From Acidobacteriota bacterium (GTDB lineage Bacteria > Acidobacteriota > Blastocatellia > RBC074): a stretch of 64,000 nucleotides of DNA. A model generated the notes under the pieces. The model was not told where the DNA came from and searched no databases. It saw nothing but the letters and a program-made list of their open reading frames with translations. Location: positions 1 to 64,000 of the forward strand of contig JAHBSF010000009.1 in the NCBI GenBank assembly GCA_019639255.1. The letters run 5' to 3'. The position numbers were made by a program, and so were the translations under genes. This document shows, piece by piece, positions 46,345-55,535 of this stretch (positions within the stretch are counted from its first letter, which is position 1; every line of letters starts with the position of its first letter).

Positions 46345-49300
46345 ATGTCTTTGCCGATATTCTCCACGCACCGGCAATGCGGACGCCCCCCCCGCCCAGT
46401 TCCCTATTTGCTGATTATTTCAACCGCCCTCATCATCGGGCTTGCAACCTTTGGTCCCGCCGCGTTGCAGGCGCGTCAGGGAAACGCAGCCACCGCTGTG
46501 ACGGTATCGGCCGCGAACTTTCTCGCGCCCGTCGCTCCCGATTCAATCGTCGCCACTTTTGGGCAGTCCCTTGCCACAGCAACCGCATCCGCCGACGCAC
46601 AGCCCCTGCCCGAAACGCTGCTCGGCACTACGGTAAGCGTGCGCGATTCGGCCGGAGTTACCCGTAATGCGCCTCTGCTTTTTGTATCCCCGGGACAAAT
46701 CAACCATCTCATCCCTGCAGGCACGGCCGCAGGCGAGGCCACGGTAGAGATTCGCTCCGGCGCCGGTGCAATGTCTGCCGGAACGGTTCAGATCCTGAGC
46801 GTCGCGCCCTCGATATTCACCGCGAGCCAGGAAGGCGCCGGTGTAGCGGCGGGCGCTGCATTGCGGGTCACAAACGAGGGAGTGCAGACCTTTGAACCGC
46901 TCGCAATGCTGCTCGACGGCCGTTTCATTTCGCGTCCCATAGATCTCGGGCCCGAGGGCGAACGCGTATTTCTCGTGCTATTCCTTACAGGCGTCCGCAA
47001 TGCGCCGAATACAGACGGCAACGACGAAAACGGCTCGGCGGAAAACGTGCGCGTGCTCGTAGGGGGAATCCTTCAAACACCGCTTTTCTCCGGCGCTCAG
47101 GGAACGTTTGCAGGGCTCGATCAGGTAAACGTGGAGATTCCGAGAACGCTGCTCGATCCCACGCTGCCGGGCAGCCGGCAAATCAACGTATCGGTGAAAT
47201 CACCGGGCTTCCCCGACTCAAACGAAGTCGAGATTGCGCTCGCGCCGCTAACAGGCTCTGACCTCGCAATCACCGGTTTTACAGCGCCTCCCGAAGTACT
47301 CGCAAATTCGGAAATTCTCCTGAACGGCTCCGGCATCTCGCCGCTTGTAGCCAACAACAAGATCAGCTTCGGCGAGGGCGCAGGCGATGCCCGCCCGGGA
47401 GAGGTGCGCGCAGCAAGCGAAACTCAGCTTGCCGCCCTCGTTCCCTTCGGCGTTTCTACGGGTCTGATCACCATCAATTCGGACGGGCGCAGTTGGACGA
47501 GCGAAGAACCCCTGCGCGTGCGCACATCGGTCAGCGCGGTGGTTCGTGATACGGACGGACAACCGTTTTCGCCGCTTTTCGGTGCGCGCGTATGCTTCCC
47601 GAACTGTTCTGAAGGTGGAACCGTATCGCAGGTGCAGCCCGGCGGATGGTTCGTGCTACCGGATCCGCCGCCCGGTCCCCGGCGCATCTTCGTAATTGAA
47701 GTGCCCACGCAGGCCGGCTCACTCAATTTCAACCGCACGACGATATCTTCACCCGTAACGGCGGACCGCGATAATCCGCTGCCTCAGCAGGTATACCTTC
47801 AGGCCATTTTCGGCCCGAGCGCGGTAGTGGGCGGCGGCAATGCATTCAAACGCAATGAAAGAATTTCGGCAACAAACGCCGCTTTAGCACGAGCGCCGCA
47901 GCGCGACGCACAGACCGGGTTGGTAAACCTCTCGATCGAGGGCTTTACTTTTTCGGTGCCCCAAAATACAGACGCAACCTTTCCGGACGGAAGCAAATCG
48001 GGCGTGCTGACGCTCACGCCCGTAAAGAACAGCCTGACGCCCGTGCCTATGCCTCCGGGCGTATTCAGTTCCGCCGTAGTCCAGATTTCGCCCTTCGGCG
48101 TACAGTTGGCGCCGGGAGGAACACTGACGTTTCCCAACCGGGACGGACTTGGGGCGGCGCCGCTTCCGAATCTTTACAAATATGACCTGAACTCGGCGGC
48201 TTTCATCGATACCGGCATCAGGGCGCAGTTGAGCGAAGACGGAATGTTTTTCGTCACACCCGAGGGTTCGATAACCGAAACCAGCATATATTTCCTGGCC
48301 GTACCGCAGAAGACGACCACGCTCGTAGGTCGCGTACTCGAAAGCGACGGCCGTACACCGATTCGCGGCGCGCTTGTTTCGGCGCGCGGCCGCAATGCCA
48401 CTACGGACGGCAACGGAGGCTACAGCCTTACTCAGGTTCCTACGGGCGAGGTGGATACCGAAATCCCGGAGCCGGGGCTTCGATCGGCGCAGAATCGAAC
48501 GCGAAGGAATTCGGCCATAACGATCAAGGTCGAAACCAGCTACTTGCGCCCGAGCGGACGCACAGACAGCGCTACACAGGATATAAACGACCCGACTCCG
48601 GGCGGCATTACGAACGTTCCCACGCTGCTTTTGACATCCTCGGACTCCAACCGCCCACCGTCGGTCAATCTCCCCTCGTTTACGACCATTTACGCCACCG
48701 AAATACGTGATTTACCCGTATTAGTCACTGAACTCGACGCCGGACAAACCATTGCGAACGTTACGGTCGCAGGAGCGGAGTTTGCGTCGCTCGAAAGTCA
48801 GGGCGGCGGTGCATATCTTCTTCGCCTGGCGCCGCAAACCGGCGATGTACAGGAGCACATTCTTACAATAACCGCAACGGATTCGGCCGGAGGCGCAACC
48901 AGCATCAACCTGACGGTAGTGGTATTTCCGCTGCCCACGGCCGCTGCGCAGGCAGTTGCAACAAATCCGAATACTCCGGTAGCGGTGACGCTTGGAGGAT
49001 CGGATGCGGACGACCTGCCGCTGATTTTTGAGATCGTCACACAACCGGCGCGCGGAACACTCTCGGGCGCGCCTCCTTCACTGACCTACACGCCGAATAC
49101 CGGCTCTTTCGGAGTCGATTCATTCACGTTCAAGGTAAGCAACGGAATCGTAGAAAGCGAGCCCGCAACCGTCACCGTTACGATCAACAATCCGGCTCCG
49201 GTAATCGTTTCACTCTCGCCCAATACTACATCGACGCTGAACGGGACATTCGAGTTGAAAGTATTCGGAACCGGGTTCGCACCGAATGCAGTAGTCAGAT

Positions 49301-52251
49301 TCAACGGCGCGGCGCGTGCTACGACATCGTTCGGGGCAACGGAGCTTCAGGCGGTAATTCCGGGTTCGGACATATCGCAACCGGGCTCTGCTTCCGTAAC
49401 GGTATTCAATCCTGCACCGGGCGGCGGAGAATCGAACGCGGAGACATTCGTCATCACCAATCCGGCTCCGACGATTGAAAGCCTGTCGCCGTCTACTGCC
49501 ATTTCGGAAGGCCCGGGATTTACGCTTACGATCAAGGGCTCGGATTTCGCTCCCGGCGCCATCGCGTTCTGGAACGGCGCTCCGCGCGATACTGCGTTTT
49601 CCGATTCGAACACTCTTCTGGTGAGCATACCGGCAAGCGACATTTTCGCCCCCGGAACGGCTCAGGTTAACGTAATGAATCCGGCGCCGGGCGGAGGAGA
49701 AACCGCATCGCTCGAGTTTATGATCAATAACCCGGCGCCCGTACTGACCTCGATCAGCCCCAATACCGTCGACGCCGGCGGGCCGGCGTTCGTGCTCACG
49801 CTCAATGGATCGGATTTCAGGCCCAGTTCCACTGCGGTAATCGACATCGAAGGTTTTTTTGACCTTGCTACCACCTATATCAGTTCAACCCAACTGACTG
49901 CCGTAGTTCCGGAGTTCATCCGTGAATTTCCCAACGTCGAATCCGTGCAGGTCAGTACGCCTGGCCCCGGCGGCGGTCTGTCCAACGGGGTAGAGCTTTC
50001 CATACAATACCCCGTGCCGACGCTGACAATGATTTCACCCAGTACACTGCCCGTCGAACCGCCTAATGTCGGTCTGATGGAGCCGGAAATCACGCTGACG
50101 GGTACCAACTTCTTACCGTTTGGGACTGTGGCGCTGCTGGATGGAGAACCGCGTGAGACCGAGTATATCAACAGCACTGAATTGAGAATGACGCTCACCG
50201 AGGTAGACATTCAGCTCGGTGCAGTGCGCAACATTACCGTGTTCAATCCATCACCCGGCGGAGGCGCATCTGCTCCTCAGATTCTGACCATCACAAATCC
50301 GACGCCCAGCGTTCTGGAGCTTTTCCCATTCAGCGTAGATGCGGGCGGTGATGGATTTTCTCTGGGCGTCATCGGGTCGAATTTCGTTTTGAATTCCGTC
50401 ATAAGAGTAAACGGCGTAGATCGAGAAACGCAGTACCTGGGCGATGTTATTGTGAGGGTGAACATCGACGCAGCCGAGATCGAGGAACCCGGATCGCTGT
50501 CAGTACAGGTATTCAATCCCGAACCCGAGGGCGGACTATCTCAGACCTTGATGCTTTCGATAACGGCGCCGTTACCGATCATTGATATGATCAGCCCGGA
50601 TTCAACGACGGCGAACGGAAGCGAGAACGTGGTTGTGACGCTCACGGGATCGAACTTCATTTCGAACGCGCAGGTTTCTCTTTGCGGAGACGTGCCGCTC
50701 TCGACTACGTTCGTGAATTCAACCACGCTCGAAGTCACACTGACGCCCGATGACCTGATCACCAACCTCGTCTGTCCGTTTACGGTTTCTCAAACCGACG
50801 GCTTTACGGTGCAAATGAATGAAAGCCCCAATTTCACTATCAATGCCCTGCAACCCGTCGGCAACTCGCTGTCGCCTACAGTAGTCTTTATCGGCGACGG
50901 CGACTTCGACCTGACGATTATGGGAGACGAGTTCACCACGAGATCCGACATTTTATGGGAGGATTTCGATTTTCAGGAGGAGGAGACGGTTTTCATCAAT
51001 CTCGGCGGAACGCGCATCAGCAAAACGGAGCTGATGACCGAGGTGCCGGGCTCCCTGATTTCGGATGTCGAGCTGCATTTCGGCTCCCACGACATAGATG
51101 TATTCACGCCGACGCCGGGGGGAGGATATCTGGATGAACCGCTTTCCATTTTCGTGGCATCTGGCACCGGCTTCAATTTCGGCGGCACGCAGTTCCGAAG
51201 CGACGGCACTCCGGCGCGCTCGCGCCTTGCGCACTCGCAGCTTACCGACGGACGCATCATCTCTACCGGCGGACGTAAATCCGGCGGCGGGGCAATGTTC
51301 GCCATAATGAGCCTCGTCGAGGCGTTCGACCCCGTGGCCGAAGCCTGGACGCGCCTCGCCAACATGTTCTTCCCGCGCGAAAATCATTCGGCTACCGTTC
51401 TCGGCGGCGGCCAACACGACGGCAGGCAGGCAGGCGAAATCGTAGTAATCGGCGGTCGCGGCATGAAAAACAAGGAGTTCGCTTCGCACACCGTCGAAAT
51501 CTACGACGCAGCCACAAATACCTGGCGCCGCGCCGCCGATTCCCTGTTCGAGCATATCGGCCATACCACTACGCGCCTTGCAGACGGCCGACTCCTCGTA
51601 GCAGGCGGCACGGACCAATATCATCAAGCGCACGGCAAAGCGGAAATCTACAATCCGCACCTCAACTCGTGGACGCCCGCAGGAGAACTGCTCGAAGCGC
51701 GGGCGGGACACGCTGCGGTGTTGCTGGGAGACGGCCGCGTAGCTTTATTCGGCGGCGCGAGCCGGGACGCAGCGCGGGCCGGAGTAGAGATCTTCGATCC
51801 CGCAACCGGTCTCTGGTCCTCGGGCGGTTCGCTGCAGATTGCGCGGGCGGGACACTCGACGACATTGCTCGCCGACGGCCGCGTGCTGCTCGCAGGGGGC
51901 GAGAGCTTCGATGCTCAGGCGACAGCGGAAATTTATGACCCGCAATCGGGAGCTTCCGTTCTCGTAGACCGTATGCTGACGCCGCGCAGCGCGCATACGG
52001 CCACGCTGCTCGCAGACGGCGATGTACTCATCACCGGAGGCTTGAACCACAAGCAGGAGGCTACCGCTGCTTGCGAAATCTTCAGCGTCAGAACGGGTAA
52101 GTGGACCGTAGTCGACGATCTGGACGGGCCTCGCAGCCATCACACGGCTGCGGCGCTCGATAACGGACGCGTAATGATATTCGGCAACCGCATCATTACG
52201 CCGCGCGCAGTACAACGGGAGTTTTACTTCGCGCGCCCGTCGCTGCGCTGA
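46345..52251 (+). CDS. giant secreted TIGR03437 / IPT / kelch protein
   Basis: 1968 residues. An N-terminal hydrophobic export segment (YLLIISTALIIGLATFG) precedes a TIGR03437-type domain (about 50-290: LLFVSPGQINHLIPAGTAAG, GTFAGLDQVNVEIP). An IPT-like and a carboxypeptidase-regulatory-like segment follow (VGRVLESDGRTPIRGALVSARG). Two cadherin or Ig-like regions come next (DADDLPLIFEIVTQPARGTL). A run of about seven tandem IPT/TIG repeats (about 950-1600) carries the recurring NPAPGGGES phrase. The last 345 residues or so form kelch-type blades (HTTTRLADGRLLVAGG, HSTTLLADGRVLLAGG). No catalytic motif is visible; adhesion or glycan binding is a guess. The start has GAGGAGACG upstream. Confidence 0.88.
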   Translation: MSLPIFSTHRQCGRPPRPVPYLLIISTALIIGLATFGPAALQARQGNAATAVTVSAANFLAPVAPDSIVATFGQSLATATASADAQPLPETLLGTTVSVRDSAGVTRNAPLLFVSPGQINHLIPAGTAAGEATVEIRSGAGAMSAGTVQILSVAPSIFTASQEGAGVAAGAALRVTNEGVQTFEPLAMLLDGRFISRPIDLGPEGERVFLVLFLTGVRNAPNTDGNDENGSAENVRVLVGGILQTPLFSGAQGTFAGLDQVNVEIPRTLLDPTLPGSRQINVSVKSPGFPDSNEVEIALAPLTGSDLAITGFTAPPEVLANSEILLNGSGISPLVANNKISFGEGAGDARPGEVRAASETQLAALVPFGVSTGLITINSDGRSWTSEEPLRVRTSVSAVVRDTDGQPFSPLFGARVCFPNCSEGGTVSQVQPGGWFVLPDPPPGPRRIFVIEVPTQAGSLNFNRTTISSPVTADRDNPLPQQVYLQAIFGPSAVVGGGNAFKRNERISATNAALARAPQRDAQTGLVNLSIEGFTFSVPQNTDATFPDGSKSGVLTLTPVKNSLTPVPMPPGVFSSAVVQISPFGVQLAPGGTLTFPNRDGLGAAPLPNLYKYDLNSAAFIDTGIRAQLSEDGMFFVTPEGSITETSIYFLAVPQKTTTLVGRVLESDGRTPIRGALVSARGRNATTDGNGGYSLTQVPTGEVDTEIPEPGLRSAQNRTRRNSAITIKVETSYLRPSGRTDSATQDINDPTPGGITNVPTLLLTSSDSNRPPSVNLPSFTTIYATEIRDLPVLVTELDAGQTIANVTVAGAEFASLESQGGGAYLLRLAPQTGDVQEHILTITATDSAGGATSINLTVVVFPLPTAAAQAVATNPNTPVAVTLGGSDADDLPLIFEIVTQPARGTLSGAPPSLTYTPNTGSFGVDSFTFKVSNGIVESEPATVTVTINNPAPVIVSLSPNTTSTLNGTFELKVFGTGFAPNAVVRFNGAARATTSFGATELQAVIPGSDISQPGSASVTVFNPAPGGGESNAETFVITNPAPTIESLSPSTAISEGPGFTLTIKGSDFAPGAIAFWNGAPRDTAFSDSNTLLVSIPASDIFAPGTAQVNVMNPAPGGGETASLEFMINNPAPVLTSISPNTVDAGGPAFVLTLNGSDFRPSSTAVIDIEGFFDLATTYISSTQLTAVVPEFIREFPNVESVQVSTPGPGGGLSNGVELSIQYPVPTLTMISPSTLPVEPPNVGLMEPEITLTGTNFLPFGTVALLDGEPRETEYINSTELRMTLTEVDIQLGAVRNITVFNPSPGGGASAPQILTITNPTPSVLELFPFSVDAGGDGFSLGVIGSNFVLNSVIRVNGVDRETQYLGDVIVRVNIDAAEIEEPGSLSVQVFNPEPEGGLSQTLMLSITAPLPIIDMISPDSTTANGSENVVVTLTGSNFISNAQVSLCGDVPLSTTFVNSTTLEVTLTPDDLITNLVCPFTVSQTDGFTVQMNESPNFTINALQPVGNSLSPTVVFIGDGDFDLTIMGDEFTTRSDILWEDFDFQEEETVFINLGGTRISKTELMTEVPGSLISDVELHFGSHDIDVFTPTPGGGYLDEPLSIFVASGTGFNFGGTQFRSDGTPARSRLAHSQLTDGRIISTGGRKSGGGAMFAIMSLVEAFDPVAEAWTRLANMFFPRENHSATVLGGGQHDGRQAGEIVVIGGRGMKNKEFASHTVEIYDAATNTWRRAADSLFEHIGHTTTRLADGRLLVAGGTDQYHQAHGKAEIYNPHLNSWTPAGELLEARAGHAAVLLGDGRVALFGGASRDAARAGVEIFDPATGLWSSGGSLQIARAGHSTTLLADGRVLLAGGESFDAQATAEIYDPQSGASVLVDRMLTPRSAHTATLLADGDVLITGGLNHKQEATAACEIFSVRTGKWTVVDDLDGPRSHHTAAALDNGRVMIFGNRIITPRAVQREFYFARPSLR

Positions 52252-52260
52252 CGCACGAAA

Positions 52261-52305
52261 GAGACCGCGGAATTCACGGAAAATTTCTGCGTATTCCGCG
52301 GTCTC
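52261..52305. repeat. family B palindrome between the kelch gene and murB
   Basis: GAGACCGCGGAAT (52261-52273) and ATTCCGCGGTCTC (52293-52305) are a perfect 13-bp inverted pair. It lies seven bases before the murB ATG, so it leaves no room for a normal ribosome-binding site. Confidence 0.88.
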
Positions 52306-52312
52306 ACTACAT

Positions 52313-53380
52313 ATGAACGGAACCACAGGACTTCGCGAGCACGTTCCGCTCGCGGCGTTTACTACGCTCGGCGTAGGCGGACCGGCCCGATACTTCATCG
52401 AGCTTTACAGCGAATCCGACCTTGCTCCGGCGCTTGCCTTCGCCGAACGAAAACGACTGCCCGTATTCATTCTCGGCGGCGGAAGCAACATCCTCGTTTC
52501 CGACGAGGGATTTCGCGGCCTGGTTATTCACGTAGCCCTTCGCGGCGTATCGTCGCAACCCGCAGGCAATCACACGATCATCACCGCTGCTGCGGGCGAA
52601 AACTGGGACGCGATTGTGGCCGCTGCAGTGAGCGATGGTCTTTCAGGCATCGAGTGTCTGAGCGGCATACCCGGTTCCGTAGGCGGCACGCCCGTGCAGA
52701 ACGTCGGAGCTTACGGGCAGGAAGTAAGCCAATCAATTACTCGCGTGCGGGCTTTCGACCGCGAAGAAAATCGCGGTGTTGAATTGCAGGCGTCCGAATG
52801 CGCGTTTTCCTACCGTTCAAGCATATTCAATACATCGCTGCAAAACCGTTTCATCATTTTATCGGTTGATTTCCGCCTGCACTGCGACGGAGAACCGGCG
52901 ATCGTTTATCCGGATCTGCAAAGAATGTTTGAAAGCCGGGAATCTGATGCCACTCTCGCGGATGTGCGCAAAGCAGTGTTGAATATCAGGGCGGCAAAGG
53001 GGATGCTTATAGACGGAAGCGTTGAGGACAGTCGCAGCGCGGGATCGTTTTTCAGGAATCCGGTAGTCGAGCGCACGTTTTTCGAACGAATAGCATCGGA
53101 GTTCAGCGAGAGCGTGCCGGGATTTACTCTCGATGACGGAAAGGTCAAGATTCCGGCGGCGTGGTTGATTGAAAAAGCCGGATTTCGCCGGGGCGATACG
53201 CGCGGGCGCGCCGCTATTTCGCGGAAACATTCGCTGGCGATTGTGAACCTGGGCGGAGCTACCGCGCACGAAATAGTTTCGTTAGCCTCGCAAATCGTCG
53301 AACGTGTGCACCAGCGATTTGGAATCGTGCTCACGCCCGAGCCCGTAATGATCGGATTTGACCGGCAATATCCGGTTTAG
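52313..53380 (+). CDS. murB: UDP-N-acetylenolpyruvoylglucosamine reductase
   Basis: A 355-residue FAD enzyme reducing the enolpyruvyl group to form UDP-MurNAc in peptidoglycan synthesis. Features are AAFTTLGVGGPARYFIE, the FAD-binding stretch FILGGGSNILVSDEGF, SGIECLSGIPGSVGGTPVQNVGAYGQEV, and SAGSFFRNPV, with the Ser expected as proton donor. Its length fits type I MurB. The start lacks an evident ribosome-binding site because a family B palindrome adjoins it. The other mur gene in the window (murA) is 2 kb away on the opposite strand. Confidence 0.95.
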   Translation: MNGTTGLREHVPLAAFTTLGVGGPARYFIELYSESDLAPALAFAERKRLPVFILGGGSNILVSDEGFRGLVIHVALRGVSSQPAGNHTIITAAAGENWDAIVAAAVSDGLSGIECLSGIPGSVGGTPVQNVGAYGQEVSQSITRVRAFDREENRGVELQASECAFSYRSSIFNTSLQNRFIILSVDFRLHCDGEPAIVYPDLQRMFESRESDATLADVRKAVLNIRAAKGMLIDGSVEDSRSAGSFFRNPVVERTFFERIASEFSESVPGFTLDDGKVKIPAAWLIEKAGFRRGDTRGRAAISRKHSLAIVNLGGATAHEIVSLASQIVERVHQRFGIVLTPEPVMIGFDRQYPV

Positions 53381-53384
53381 GGGA

Positions 53385-53457
53385 AAGAGAGATAACGGAA
53401 CAGACGAAAATAGACGAAAATAGACGAAAACTACGGAAATACTCGACATTTCCGTCA
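53385..53457. repeat. family A element, mostly left arm, with 10-bp tandem units
   Basis: AGAGAGATAACGGAACAGAC is followed by GACGAAAATA repeated at exactly 10-bp intervals (53403-53432), then CTACGGAAA. The right arm is only ATTTCCGTCATT, so the palindrome is nearly one-sided. It lies between murB and the following co-directional gene. Confidence 0.85.
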
Positions 53458-53473
53458 TTCAGGAGCAATGGTC

Positions 53474-55429
53474 ATGAAAGAGTCGCTGCGAGGGAAAGTC
53501 GTTTCAATATTTTTCGGGCTGGCAGTTCTGGCCGGATACGCTTTGTCTGCGCACGCGCAGGATGCGACACAGGTTCAAAGTCCGGAACAGGAGGCGCTGA
53601 ACAAAAAAGCGCTCGCATTGCTCGACGGAGTGATCGCCGATTCGATGTCCTTGCGGTTGCCTGAAAACCGCGCCCGCGTACAGATTGCCGCGGCCGATCT
53701 GCTTTGGGAACGCGACGAGGGGCGCGCCCGCGCGCTGTTTGCCGAAGCGGGCGCAGCCATTGCCGAGATGATGCGCTCACTCGATCCGAACGACCGGCAG
53801 TATGCAAACCAGTTGCGCGTGCCCGCTCAACTTCGCCAGGAACTGCTGCTGACCGCTGCTCGCTACGATGCAACCATCGCTTATCAGTTGCTCCAGACTA
53901 CCAGACCGCCGCAACCCGTAATGCAGGGCGGCACGCCGGGTATACCGGGACGCGGGGGACGCCCAATAGCATCGGAAACCGATGTAGAGCAGTCGCTTCT
54001 TGCCCAGATCGCCGCACTCGATCCGAAGCTCGCGCTTCAGAACGCCGAGGAGATGCTTGCGCGGGGAGAGTACTCCAACACGCTTTCGCGCGTGCTCGGC
54101 GAACTCAACCGCAAGGATCGCGAAAGCGCCGCAAAGTTCAGCGACAAACTGGTAAGAAAACTGCAAAGCGAAAACCTGATTGCCAACCGCGATGCCGGCT
54201 CGCTTGCCGTCGTAATGCTTCAGGCGGGCCCTATGCCGGAAACCAAACCGGGCGAGGTGCAGATCGTTTCGCCGCGCTCGCCGCGCGTGCTTGCTGCGTC
54301 AACATATCAGAACCTGCTCGAAAGCGTGGTAAACGCCGTTCTCAAAGCGCCGGCGACGAATCCGCAGCAGGGCGCAGGCGCGCGTGGACAGAACAATCCG
54401 CGCGCAGGTCAGCGGCAAAACAATCCCCGCGGCGGGCAAAACAATCAGAACACCCAGCCTTCTGAAGAACAGTTGCAACAGATGAATGCGCGCGTATTCG
54501 CCTTCGGCGTGCAATCGCTGCTGCCGCGCATAGACGAATATGCCCCGTCGCGCGCTGCAGGGGTGCGCGAAAAACTCGCCGCGATGGGCATGCGCAACCT
54601 GGATCAGCGCGCAGCGCTGAATCAGTTCACCGAGGCCATGCAGCAGGGTACAGCCGACGCAATGATTGCCGCCGCCGCTACGATGCCGCAGCAAATGCAA
54701 TCGCGCATCTACAGGCAGGCGGCCTTGCGCGCACTCGATGAAGGCGACGTCAACCGCGCGCGGCAGATAGCGGGCGCGCACCTCGAACCGGCCGAGCGCG
54801 ACTCGGTGCTGAAAACCATCGAACTGCGTGCAGCAGCAAAACAGGCCGGAACGGCAAAAATCGAGGAGATTCGCGGATCGCTTTCCCGTCTGCGCACCGA
54901 CGATGAACGCGTGCGGCAGTTGATCCAACTCGTTCAGATGGCTAAAAAGGACAATCCTCCGCTTGCCTCGCTGCTGCTCGAAGACGCGCGCAACCTCGTC
55001 AACCGCCGCGCAAACAATTATCAGCAGTTCGATCTTCAGCTCCAGGTAGCTCGCGCTTATGCGGATGTCGATTCATCGCGCAGCTTCGAGATACTCGAAT
55101 CCGGCATCCGCCAGCTCAATGAAATGCTGCCCGCAGCGGCGATGCTTTCCGGGTTCGACCTCAACGTATTCAAGGACGGCGAGATGCCGATTCAGGGCGG
55201 CGGACAACTCGGGCGTACCGTGCAGCGTTACGCCGAAGAACTCGCCGAACTCTCGAAATACGATTTCGACCGTGCACAAAGCGAAGCCGACAGGTTTTAC
55301 CTGGCCGAACCGAGACTGATGGCGAGACTCGCGATGGTGCGGGAGATTTTCGGCATTGAACCCGTAGAGACGAATGCCGAAGGCGGACAAAGAGGCTTCG
55401 GACAAGCGCCGCCCTTCGTGCGCAGATGA
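53474..55429 (+). CDS. secreted alpha-helical protein of unknown function
   Basis: About 651 residues; I do not recognise the family. A signal peptide (KVVSIFFGLAVLAGYALSAHAQ) is followed by repeated helical segments rich in Ala, Arg and Glu (ALALLDGVIADSMSLRLPENR, LLWERDEGRARALFAEAGAAI, QSLLAQIAALDPKLALQNAEEML) with the character of a TPR/HEAT-like solenoid. A Gln/Asn/Gly-rich linker spans about 296-334, and a C-terminal helical half follows (LQLQVARAYADVDSSRSFEILESG). No catalytic motif or membrane anchor is visible. Start 53474 has AGGAG at nine bases; an ATG at 53468 is too close. Convergent with murA across a family A palindrome. Confidence 0.75.
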   Translation: MKESLRGKVVSIFFGLAVLAGYALSAHAQDATQVQSPEQEALNKKALALLDGVIADSMSLRLPENRARVQIAAADLLWERDEGRARALFAEAGAAIAEMMRSLDPNDRQYANQLRVPAQLRQELLLTAARYDATIAYQLLQTTRPPQPVMQGGTPGIPGRGGRPIASETDVEQSLLAQIAALDPKLALQNAEEMLARGEYSNTLSRVLGELNRKDRESAAKFSDKLVRKLQSENLIANRDAGSLAVVMLQAGPMPETKPGEVQIVSPRSPRVLAASTYQNLLESVVNAVLKAPATNPQQGAGARGQNNPRAGQRQNNPRGGQNNQNTQPSEEQLQQMNARVFAFGVQSLLPRIDEYAPSRAAGVREKLAAMGMRNLDQRAALNQFTEAMQQGTADAMIAAAATMPQQMQSRIYRQAALRALDEGDVNRARQIAGAHLEPAERDSVLKTIELRAAAKQAGTAKIEEIRGSLSRLRTDDERVRQLIQLVQMAKKDNPPLASLLLEDARNLVNRRANNYQQFDLQLQVARAYADVDSSRSFEILESGIRQLNEMLPAAAMLSGFDLNVFKDGEMPIQGGGQLGRTVQRYAEELAELSKYDFDRAQSEADRFYLAEPRLMARLAMVREIFGIEPVETNAEGGQRGFGQAPPFVRR

Positions 55430-55430
55430 A

Positions 55431-55535
55431 GAAAGAATAACGGAACAGACGGAATAAACGAAACAAACGGAAAGATGCCCTGGCTATGCATCTTTCCATT
55501 TGTTTCGTTTATTCCGTCTGTTCCGTTATTCTCTC
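55431..55535. repeat. family A palindrome, convergent junction before murA, 48-bp arms
   Basis: Arms 55431-55478 and 55488-55535 are reverse complements with two mismatches and a nine-base loop. It begins directly after the stop of the 651-residue gene. The right arm contains the last two codons (Arg-Glu) and TAA stop of murA. Confidence 0.95.
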
